Positions 1 through 5,237 of a stretch of 6,780 bases of DNA are shown in pieces (within the stretch, counting starts at the first letter, position 1; every line of letters starts with the position of its first letter). Under the pieces are notes generated by a model, which saw only the letters and a list, made by a program, of their open reading frames with translations, made no database searches and had not been told where the DNA came from. Origin of the DNA: Caldifarciminota bacterium 4484_100 (GTDB lineage Bacteria > Hydrothermota > Tepidihabitantia > SM23-42). The DNA lies in the NCBI GenBank assembly GCA_002049785.1, contig MUKB01000103.1:1-6780 (forward strand), in the 5' to 3' direction. Both the position numbers and the translations under genes were made by a program.

Positions 1-194
1 TCATGCCCGGTATATGCCTGCCACCAAACCAAATGAACCGTATCCCCACAACACGCCGCCCTCGGATACCAACCACCACCCTGCATATAGGTCAACCGCA
101 CATCTGGACCCCAACCCACCTGGCAATAGCCGAATGTCGCTATCAGCCAAATTCCACAAAATAACCTCCAGAAAAACATACAAGCCCAATCCAT
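1..194 (-). CDS. Exported sialidase/BNR-repeat-like protein, N-terminal fragment (runs off the left edge)
   Basis: This reading frame stays open from an ATG at 194 to the window edge, giving 64 complete codons. It begins MDWACMFFWRLFCGIWLIATF, a hydrophobic stretch that looks like a signal peptide, though it lacks an obvious early Lys/Arg cluster. The mature part starts near VGWGPDVRLTY and continues through GGGWYPRAACCGDTVHLVWW. The pattern 'GPDVRLT ... GDTVH-V-W' is typical of the first blade of exported sialidase/BNR-type beta-propeller proteins; the diagnostic Asp-box would lie outside the window. An AGAGG ribosome binding site (205-201) sits 6 nt before the ATG, and a strong promoter lies just upstream, so the gene is probably transcribed apart from the operon to its right. 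A 62-codon frame on the same strand (TTG at 189 to TGA at 1-3) lacks these supports and is judged a shadow. Family recognition rests on about 40 residues, so the function is tentative. Confidence 0.62.
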   Translation of the reverse strand, partial: MDWACMFFWRLFCGIWLIATFGYCQVGWGPDVRLTYMQGGGWYPRAACCGDTVHLVWWQAYTGH

Positions 195-210
195 TATTTA
201 CCTCTACCTT

Positions 211-238
211 ATTATCGCAATATTTTGAAAAATGTCAA
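211..238 (-). promoter_or_regulatory. Sigma70-type promoter for the exported protein gene
   Basis: Read on the minus strand, there is a perfect -35 box TTGACA (238-233), a 16-nt spacer, and a -10 box GATAAT (216-211) matching TATAAT at five of six bases. Transcription should start near 204, giving a leader of only about 10 nt before the ATG at 194. That would place the start inside or next to the AGAGG ribosome binding site (205-201), so the message may be nearly leaderless or start a few bases earlier. The 9-bp tandem array begins 6 bp upstream of the -35 box. Confidence 0.7.
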
Positions 239-244
239 GGGTCT

Positions 245-301
245 GATTTCTCTGGTTTTTTGGTTTCTCTGGTTTCTCTGGTTTTTCTGGTTTGTCTGGT
301 T
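245..301. repeat. 9-bp tandem array, consensus GGTTTYTCT, about six copies
   Basis: Units on the plus strand are GATTTCTCT (245-253), GGTTTTTT (254-261, 8 bp), GGTTTCTCT (262-270), GGTTTCTCT (271-279), GGTTTTTCT (280-288) and GGTTTGTCT (289-297), followed by a partial GGTT. The minus strand is therefore A-rich, with AAACC-type tracts about every 9 bp, ending 6 bp before the -35 box of the downstream promoter. There are no unique spacers, so it is not a CRISPR array. Confidence 0.85.
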
Positions 302-310
302 GAAAAGATT

Positions 311-338
311 GAGATTCTGAAACAAGTTCAGAATGACA
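311..338. repeat. Palindromic REP-like repeat, copy 1
   Basis: The pattern is GAGA, then ATTCTGAA (314-321), loop ACAAG (322-326), TTCAGAAT (327-334), then GACA. The arms form a perfect 8-bp inverted repeat. Copy 2 at 415-442 has the same flanks and loop, but both arms are changed in a compensating way (TT/AA becomes CC/GG). This is expected for a dispersed palindromic element kept for its fold. Confidence 0.75.
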
Positions 339-377
339 TTTCTTTAATTCCGAAATGGTGTTCTAGTTTTTTAATCA

Positions 378-408
378 CTTTTAACTTTTGCCTTTTTGCT
401 TTTGACTT
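378..408. repeat. 7-bp T-rich tandem array (CTTTTRM)
   Basis: Four consecutive heptamers, CTTTTAA, CTTTTGC, CTTTTTG and CTTTTGA (378-405), are followed by a partial CTT. On the minus strand this reads as a run of AAAAG-type heptamers. No function is visible. It lies between palindromic repeats 1 and 2 and is probably slippage-derived intergenic sequence. Confidence 0.6.
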
Positions 409-414
409 AATTTT

Positions 415-442
415 GAGACCCTGAAACAAGTTCAGGGCGACA
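415..442. repeat. Palindromic REP-like repeat, copy 2
   Basis: The pattern is GAGA, CCCTGAA (419-425), loop ACAAG (426-430), TTCAGGG (431-437), then CGACA. The stem is a perfect 7-bp inverted repeat. Flanks and loop match copy 1, while the outer stem pairs are G-C instead of A-T. Confidence 0.75.
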
Positions 443-446
443 AGGC

Positions 447-473
447 AAGAAACAATACTGAACTACTTCAGTA
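447..473 (-). terminator. Possible operon terminator after the last MinD-ferredoxin gene
   Basis: On the minus strand a perfect 7-bp hairpin, TACTGAA (473-467), loop GTAG, TTCAGTA (462-456), is followed by the T-rich stretch TTGTTTCTT (455-447). It begins 7 nt past the stop codon at 482-480. The stem is AT-rich and the T-run is interrupted, so it would be a weak intrinsic terminator. It may simply be part of palindromic repeat copy 3. Confidence 0.35.
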
Positions 474-490
474 CAGGGTTCAGAATGACA
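456..490. repeat. Palindromic repeat, copy 3 (divergent), overlapping the 3' end of the operon
   Basis: GTTCAGAATGACA (478-490) is identical over 13 nt to the right half of copy 1 (326-338), and CTGAAC (458-463) can pair with GTTCAG (478-483) across a longer interior than in copies 1 and 2. Inside it lies the smaller TACTGAA/TTCAGTA hairpin. The element extends over the last codons and the stop codon of the neighbouring MinD-ferredoxin gene. Confidence 0.6.
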
Positions 491-1343
491 AAAACCTCTT
501 TAAATTAACTGCGAACTCCTTTACCTGCCGGGCAACATCATTATCACAGTATTCAACCAGAGGACGGCCTTGAACAATCGATTCGCTCACCAACGGGTCA
601 AACAGGAATTTCCCCAGAAGTGGAAGATTATTTTCACGGCACCAGTTTTCAATCAACTCAGTATTTTCTAAATTTATATCATATTTATTAATAACACAAG
701 CGACCCGGATTCCAAAATGTTTCGCAACATCACTCACGCGTTGCGCGTCCTGAATCCCGGAAAGGCTCGGTTCCATAACCACAACCGCCAGGTCAACCCC
801 AGCAAGTGAAGCAATCACCGGACAACCGATTCCAGGCGGACCATCAATAATTATGTAATCCGCCTTATTCTTCTCAGCATATTCCTTTGCCTTCTGCCTC
901 ACTGTGGATACAAGTCTACCCGAATTCTCTTCAGCAATGCCCAATTTTGCATGCACCATAATTCCGTATTGCGTTTCTGATATATAGTATTCACCAGCAC
1001 GATTTTCTTTCATTATTATCGCATTAACAGGGCACTTAAACATACACACCCGACATCCTTCACAGGAGATTGGATCGACTTCAAACTTTTGACTGATTGC
1101 ACCAAACCGGCATACTTTTACACACTCACCACATCCTGTGCACCTCGCTGGGTCAATCCAGGCCTTAGCCAATCCGCTAAATTGATGCCTCTGTTTTATC
1201 CTCGGATGGAGCAGAAGGTGCAAATCTGCCGCATCAACATCACAATCAGCGATTATCTTATTCTCAAAAAGTGAAGCAAGTGATGCTGTAATCACGGTCT
1301 TGCCGGTCCCACCCTTCCCGCTAATTACCAGAATCTGCTTCAT
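480..1343 (-). CDS. MinD-superfamily P-loop ATPase with inserted 2x[4Fe-4S] ferredoxin domain, second copy
   Basis: A 287-residue cytoplasmic protein of the COG1149 type. A deviant Walker A, GKGGTGKT (residues 9-16), is followed by an inserted ferredoxin domain with two full cluster motifs: Cys 68, 71, 74, 78 and Cys 94, 97, 100, 104, each CxxCxxCxxxC. The switch region IIIDGPPGIGCPV (164-176) carries a cysteine (C174) next to the nucleotide pocket. The family is thought to couple ATP binding to Fe-S or metal-cluster handling; the exact role is unestablished. The ATG overlaps the upstream methyltransferase stop as ATGA, and no clear Shine-Dalgarno is seen, so translation is probably coupled. 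It pairs with the homologue at 2907-3803; the two keep the same architecture but differ strongly in sequence, which suggests an old duplication or a hetero-complex. The last residues (LSF-stop) are encoded inside a palindromic repeat. Confidence 0.92.
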   Translation of the reverse strand: MKQILVISGKGGTGKTVITASLASLFENKIIADCDVDAADLHLLLHPRIKQRHQFSGLAKAWIDPARCTGCGECVKVCRFGAISQKFEVDPISCEGCRVCMFKCPVNAIIMKENRAGEYYISETQYGIMVHAKLGIAEENSGRLVSTVRQKAKEYAEKNKADYIIIDGPPGIGCPVIASLAGVDLAVVVMEPSLSGIQDAQRVSDVAKHFGIRVACVINKYDINLENTELIENWCRENNLPLLGKFLFDPLVSESIVQGRPLVEYCDNDVARQVKEFAVNLKRFLSF

Positions 1344-1879
1344 CGTAATGCAGTAAGATAAACCAGTTGTTTGCGGGCAAGCAGCTGATGTCCAATCTTT
1401 TTGAACCCTGCTCTCTTGAATAGAGTTTTCATCTCCTTCACACTATAGTACTTCTCATCCCACAACTGCTCAGCAAGTGAACCCTCAGGAAAATCAACAA
1501 AGATCACCTTTCCTTTTTCCTTTAAAATAGCTCTTACCTCCTTTAAGACCTTTATCGGATTTCTCAATTCATGCAAAACATATAATGAAAGACAGAAATC
1601 GAATTTTTTATTTAATATCCGGGATAATTTCTCTGCATCTACCTTGATACACTCTACAAGGTGGGAAATATGCAGACGCCTGCTCTCAACTCTTGCCCTG
1701 CTGAAATCGACATCATTTATATCAATTCCAACCGTGGTGCATCCATTTTTTCGCGCAAGATGGTTACACAACCTGCAATCGCCACACCCGATTTCAATAA
1801 CATTTCTATTTTTCCCAACATCCCTGGCAATTCTACTGAATAATGTCGGTTCATATCGCTCATAAAAATTTTTCGCCAT
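1340..1879 (-). CDS. Class I SAM-dependent methyltransferase, second copy, Cys-rich motif I
   Basis: A 179-residue protein if it starts at the ATG at 1879, which forms a TGATG junction with the permease stop; a GTG one codon earlier (1882) is the alternative. The Rossmann SAM-binding motif is NVIEIGCGDC (26-35), followed by the acidic end of beta-2 in GIDIND (D53), an FDFCLSLYVLHEL motif IV region (93-105), and VRAILKEKGKVIFVDF (115-130). These are standard class I methyltransferase features; the substrate cannot be read from sequence. Unusually, motif I contains CGDCRLC (Cys 32, 35, 38), with further cysteines at 47, 77 and 96. It is too short and poorly matched to call ArsM. It sits between the metal permease and the second MinD-ferredoxin gene, with overlaps on both sides, so it is presumably part of the same process. 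Confidence 0.85.
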   Translation of the reverse strand: MAKNFYERYEPTLFSRIARDVGKNRNVIEIGCGDCRLCNHLARKNGCTTVGIDINDVDFSRARVESRRLHISHLVECIKVDAEKLSRILNKKFDFCLSLYVLHELRNPIKVLKEVRAILKEKGKVIFVDFPEGSLAEQLWDEKYYSVKEMKTLFKRAGFKKIGHQLLARKQLVYLTALR

Positions 1880-2907
1880 CACAAACCCAGCCCGAAGAAC
1901 AACAGACCAACCGCTAACCCGAATGCGATATTGAAAAGTTTTATCAGAATCGAATCCTTTACCGAATATGATAGAAGAGGTAACATACCATGTCCATCCT
2001 GAATAAACGAACTCGTCAAAAGAACAGAAAATGGTATCAGTCCTTTAGCAAACATCGTCACAAAAATCAGGTGGGGTCCGGATTCCGGGATTATACCGAT
2101 AAATGCGCTGATAAAAAGTATACTCAAGGGGTTGGCTTTTACAAACGCAGAGAGGTTCCAGTACTCAAGCCCGATTTGCACCAGGAGAAGTGCGAACAGG
2201 GTCCATAAAAAGACCCGCCAGATATGTTTCTTAAAAATGTGATGCCAGATATGTTCTCTCAAATAATGGTCTGGTGTAGTGGTGAATATTGCTACAGAAA
2301 TAATAAGAAGCACGAAGAGAGAAATCTTCTCCCAACCCCAGGACTTTGGTCCGATAAAATTGAAGGCAAGAGATAGAATAAAGGCAATCGAAATAATAAT
2401 AACAATGATCCTCGAGATGAGCACATTGGGAAATCTCTTCCAGAACGAGACATCGAAACAAAAACATTCACTATCATCAAGATGTAGTGGTGCCAGCTTA
2501 CATTCTTCACAGGGTATAATTTTGAATATCGGAACGAGCTTATCCGTAATCCAGGCAAAAAATATCCCCAGGATGAAAAGAATAAAAAAAAGCAAAAGTG
2601 CGGTTCTGGGAAACATTGCCAGCATAACATAGGCCTCATCACCGCTCGTCGCAATCATCGCACCGACGATGGCGCCGAATGACAGAAGACCCCTGACATA
2701 AAAAGAGACATTCAAGAATGAACCCAGACAGCCTGGTGTTGCTCCCAGAAATGAGGCAACCGTATACTGACGAAATCTCTGACCGCGCATCATTGAGGTA
2801 AGTCTTCCCTTAGTGAGCACATTCATATAATCTACAATTACCATCATTATAAAGACAAATACGGTTATCATCAAAGCATGGTTTAATGTAGAAAGGTATG
2901 CTGACAT
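1879..2907 (-). CDS. Putative heavy-metal/manganese permease (ArsP_2-type, 10-TM family)
   Basis: A 342-residue, strongly hydrophobic protein with about ten membrane segments, two halves and a central hydrophilic loop. Recognisable family motifs are GATPGCLGSF (55-64) and IATSGDEA (85-92) in the first half, and GIIPESGPHL (271-280) and SSFIQDGHGMLPLL (299-312) in the second. These look like the family annotated as putative manganese transporter or 10-TM heavy-metal exporter (PF11449, from memory). The loop at 133-150 has CEEC and CFC with a His between, and the stretch 214-228 carries five histidines; both could bind metal. The ATG forms a TGATG junction with the MinD-ferredoxin stop and is preceded by GAGGAAG 4 nt upstream. 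Its position between two methyltransferase/MinD-ferredoxin pairs ties it to their function. Substrate and direction of transport are unknown. Confidence 0.82.
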   Translation of the reverse strand: MSAYLSTLNHALMITVFVFIMMVIVDYMNVLTKGRLTSMMRGQRFRQYTVASFLGATPGCLGSFLNVSFYVRGLLSFGAIVGAMIATSGDEAYVMLAMFPRTALLLFFILFILGIFFAWITDKLVPIFKIIPCEECKLAPLHLDDSECFCFDVSFWKRFPNVLISRIIVIIISIAFILSLAFNFIGPKSWGWEKISLFVLLIISVAIFTTTPDHYLREHIWHHIFKKHIWRVFLWTLFALLLVQIGLEYWNLSAFVKANPLSILFISAFIGIIPESGPHLIFVTMFAKGLIPFSVLLTSSFIQDGHGMLPLLSYSVKDSILIKLFNIAFGLAVGLLFFGLGL

Positions 2908-3803
2908 CAGACTTCCTCAATATCAATTATAGTCTGATGGGACATATTTTCAAGTATCTTTTGAACCAGTTGTGCAAAGAAGTCACGATATTGCTCCTTG
3001 ACATTTATTATTGGTATCCCCTGAGAATAGAAATGTGCAATCTCCCGATTCAAAGGTATTCGAACAAGGACTGGAATCCCCTGCTTCCTGCAATATTCTT
3101 CAATCAAATTATCGCTGTCACCACTGCGATTTATTACCACACCCATCGGTATCTGGAGCTTCCTTACCGTCTCCACTGCAAGCTGAAGGTCATTCAGACC
3201 GAAGGGCGTCGGTTCTGTCACCAGCACCGTAAAATTACTTTCTTTTATCGCCTCAATCACCGGGCAGGATGTTCCCGGAGGGACATCAATAATGAAAATG
3301 GAGCCTTTTGAATTATTAAGCACGAGCTTCTTTAAATTTCTGATCAAAGGGGTTGCCATCGCCTCTCCGATATTCAATCTACCCTGGGCAAATTCAATCC
3401 TGTCCGATCTGCCTTTCTCAATAACCCCGATCTGCCTTGGCACCTCAGATATCGCCTGGGTCGGGCAAAAAAGGCTGCATCCACCACAACCATGGCACAA
3501 TTGTTCGAAGACCAGCACATCATTCTTCAATACCGCAATTGCATTATAGGCACAGACTTCACTACACTTGCCGCAGAATGTGCATAATTCAAGATTGACC
3601 CTGGGTATAAAAATATCTACAGATTCTATTTTTACAATTTTTGGCTTAAGGAAAATTCCAGCATTCGGTTCTTCGACATCACAATCTAAGAAAAAAATTT
3701 TCTCTATGGATTTGTTTCTATGTTGAGAAAGATAAATTGCAAAATTCACCGCAACCGTCGTCTTCCCGGTACCTCCCTTACCACTGGCAAAAGAGATAAT
3801 CAC
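2907..3803 (-). CDS. MinD-superfamily P-loop ATPase with inserted 2x[4Fe-4S] ferredoxin domain, first copy
   Basis: A 298-residue protein with a GTG start that overlaps the methyltransferase stop as GTGA; a GGGGTGA-like ribosome binding site lies just upstream. The N-terminus MIISFASGKGGTGKTTVAVN contains the deviant Walker A (residues 8-15). The inserted ferredoxin domain has Cys 74, 77, 80, 84 and Cys 103, 106, 109, 113, enough for two [4Fe-4S] clusters. The switch motif IIDVPPGTSCPV (171-182) carries C180, matching the cysteine in the other copy. As in the COG1149 family, it likely acts in the cytoplasm in ATP-dependent Fe-S/metallocluster assembly or electron transfer, but no member's reaction is firmly known to me. 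It precedes the permease and follows a methyltransferase, the same order as the second module at 480-1879. Confidence 0.93.
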   Translation of the reverse strand: MIISFASGKGGTGKTTVAVNFAIYLSQHRNKSIEKIFFLDCDVEEPNAGIFLKPKIVKIESVDIFIPRVNLELCTFCGKCSEVCAYNAIAVLKNDVLVFEQLCHGCGGCSLFCPTQAISEVPRQIGVIEKGRSDRIEFAQGRLNIGEAMATPLIRNLKKLVLNNSKGSIFIIDVPPGTSCPVIEAIKESNFTVLVTEPTPFGLNDLQLAVETVRKLQIPMGVVINRSGDSDNLIEEYCRKQGIPVLVRIPLNREIAHFYSQGIPIINVKEQYRDFFAQLVQKILENMSHQTIIDIEEV

Positions 3804-4417
3804 TTCACCCCGCTCAACACGACAAAACTCCCCTCACCAAAACCATCTCTTGTTTGATCGATTTGCTCAATCTTCTCAATATCGTCGAACAGAGTTTGGC
3901 TGGCTGAAATCCTGCGAAATCTACTTCTCCTCATTAATTCAATCACCTGTAAACTGGAAAAGAACCTCGCCACTTGATAAAATTTGCTTTTCTTTTTCTG
4001 ATATAATTTACCCAATCTACTATCTCTATCGATAATACCAACAATCAACTTACCGCCCTTTTTGAGAATTCGTCGTGCCTCCTTGAGTGTCCTTTCAGGT
4101 TCGTCAACAAAACAGAGAGTCACCATTAAAAGTGCGTAGTCAAAAGTGTTTGAACTGAAAGGTAGATTTTCTGCCGGGGCAAGAACTACTTCACATCCCC
4201 GTTCCCGGGCAAGCTTCAATGAATTGTACGAAAGGTCAACACCATATCTGATATTGAGCATTGACGAAAACCTCCCGGTTCCCACACCAATCTCAATTCC
4301 AAGTTTGGAATCTGGAATTGCTTCTTTTAAAGCAATAAGCTCACTTAAATATGCATAGTGATTTTCTAAAAACCAGTTATCATACTCTTCAGTATATATA
4401 TCAAAAATATTCGTCAT
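3800..4417 (-). CDS. Class I SAM-dependent methyltransferase, first copy
   Basis: A 205-residue protein starting at the ATG at 4417, which forms TGATG with the preceding stop and has GAGG 4 nt upstream; the in-frame TTG at 4420 would be too close to that site. Motif I is LGIEIGVGTGRF (39-50), with the acidic beta-2 end in YGVDLS (D61), the AENLPF motif (82-87) that positions the adenine, DYALLMVTLCFVDEP (93-107), and RRILKKGGKLIVG (115-127). This is the UbiE/COG2226-like methyltransferase pattern; the substrate is unknown. The C-terminal third, rich in Lys/Arg and Phe, is not recognised and may form the substrate lid. It is the upstream partner of the first MinD-ferredoxin gene. It does not look closely related to the methyltransferase at 1340-1879 beyond the common fold. 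Confidence 0.87.
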   Translation of the reverse strand: MTNIFDIYTEEYDNWFLENHYAYLSELIALKEAIPDSKLGIEIGVGTGRFSSMLNIRYGVDLSYNSLKLARERGCEVVLAPAENLPFSSNTFDYALLMVTLCFVDEPERTLKEARRILKKGGKLIVGIIDRDSRLGKLYQKKKSKFYQVARFFSSLQVIELMRRSRFRRISASQTLFDDIEKIEQIDQTRDGFGEGSFVVLSGVK

Positions 4418-4941
4418 CAATCCTCAATCACCGCACCCACCCCGATATCAATAAAATCCTTTTTATAAATTTTTTCAAAAATTTTCCTTGTCTGATCACC
4501 ACTGCAATGACAGGGTCCGGCCTTCTTCACCCCGAGGTTTTGAAAATCCGCCACAATCTTCTTCACTGCGCTTGACTTCAGTCCCCCCAGATGAAAACCT
4601 CCGAAGACCAAAAAAAATTCATCACTGAACTCATTCCGAATCGTATTCAGAATATTTACAATTCCTGGATGGGCACACCCGGTAACAACAACCAATCCCC
4701 GGGCAGTCTTGAGAATCAGCGATTGTTCCTTTATACTACTTCCCAATCTTCCGGTGGTGTAGATTCCTGGTATAATCAGGTCCATCTCATCATTTTCAAT
4801 ATTGGATAATAAAAGCCTTCCATCTCCACCGGTATCAAAGAGAAGCGTCTTCTTATACCCCTGCACCAAACAGGAAAATCCCCATCCTGTTTCAAACCCG
4901 GGAAGATACTGATAATTGTCATATATTATCGTAATCTTCAT
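4417..4941 (-). CDS. Metallo-beta-lactamase-fold protein (COG1237-like) lacking the HxHxDH region
   Basis: A 174-residue protein with an ATG 2 nt after the ferredoxin stop and a GAAGG site upstream. The N-terminus (IYDNY...GWGFSCLVQG...LLFDTGGDG, residues 6-41) and the second half (PGIYTTGRLGSSIKEQSLIL, VVVTGCAHPGI, LVFGGFHLGG, GPCHCSG) match the dihydropterin-ribofuranosylaminobenzene 5'-phosphate-synthase-like MBL family as I remember it, usually about 250 residues. The middle part, which should hold the SHxHxDHTGG metal-binding motif, is absent: residue 53 (MDL) runs straight into IIPGIYTTG at 56-64. The frame is intact, so this is a clean in-frame loss of about 70-80 residues, not a frameshift. 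His91, His117 and the C144-H145-C146 group remain. It may be catalytically dead, or a scaffold or binding protein. It could also be called a decayed gene. Confidence 0.82.
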   Translation of the reverse strand: MKITIIYDNYQYLPGFETGWGFSCLVQGYKKTLLFDTGGDGRLLLSNIENDEMDLIIPGIYTTGRLGSSIKEQSLILKTARGLVVVTGCAHPGIVNILNTIRNEFSDEFFLVFGGFHLGGLKSSAVKKIVADFQNLGVKKAGPCHCSGDQTRKIFEKIYKKDFIDIGVGAVIED

Positions 4942-4943
4942 TT

Positions 4944-5237
4944 TTATGCCTTCTTTCTCATATCCTCATATCGACTTAGTCGAGTCTTGAGAAAATCTAT
5001 CCTTTGCCTTAGATTCTGCAGTTCCATCCTGATACTATCTTTCTCATTAACCCCAATTTTTTCAATCGCCTGAGGTGGGCACACCCTCAAACAGTTCTCG
5101 CAACCAACGCACCGCTTCGGATCAATCCTTGCCTTATTCAGATATATTGTGATCGCACCTATTGGACAATTTTCAACGCATAGTCCACAACCGACACACT
5201 TATTTTGATTAACCCTCAGCATTAATCTCTTTGACAT
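4944..5237 (-). CDS. 2x[4Fe-4S] ferredoxin with C-terminal coiled coil
   Basis: A 97-residue protein with two classical cluster motifs: CVGCGLCVENCP (Cys 14, 17, 20, 24) and CVGCENCLRVCP (Cys 43, 46, 49, 53). It should carry electrons in the cytoplasm or serve as a cluster donor for its Mrp/MinD neighbours. After residue 60 comes a charged segment rich in Leu, Arg, Lys and Glu (64-97), likely a helix or coiled coil, which plain bacterial ferredoxins of about 55-60 residues lack. It could dock the ferredoxin to a partner. The ATG at 5237 has a strong AAGGAGG site 3 nt upstream and lies 16 nt inside the FmdB-like gene, so translation is coupled. Confidence 0.93.
   Translation of the reverse strand: MSKRLMLRVNQNKCVGCGLCVENCPIGAITIYLNKARIDPKRCVGCENCLRVCPPQAIEKIGVNEKDSIRMELQNLRQRIDFLKTRLSRYEDMRKKA

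Noticed and set aside
1..189. Minus-strand 62-codon frame with a TTG start and TGA at the left edge
   Set aside because: It is one frame off the gene starting at ATG 194, which has a ribosome binding site, promoter, signal-like N-terminus and family-like sequence.
245..301. CRISPR-like array
   Set aside because: The units are 8-9 bp, directly abutting and without spacers, so this is a simple tandem repeat.
14..424. Plus-strand frame of 136 codons across the left end
   Set aside because: It runs through the promoter, the 9-bp array and both T-rich stretches, has low-complexity composition, and no ribosome binding site. It is antisense to the better-supported minus-strand gene at 1-194.
1340..1879. 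Arsenite methyltransferase (ArsM)
   Set aside because: It is much shorter than ArsM, the cysteines are placed in motif I and not in the known arsenic-binding positions, and no ArsR or arsenate reductase gene is visible.
2279..2632. Long plus-strand frames opposite the permease (also 1990-2208, 2898-3311)
   Set aside because: They lie antisense to well-recognised genes, start without ribosome binding sites and encode no recognisable motifs.
4417..4941. Frameshift or pseudogene explanation for the short MBL-fold protein
   Set aside because: The frame is continuous, motifs on both sides of the gap are intact, and start and stop couple neatly to neighbours. An assembly deletion cannot be excluded from sequence alone.
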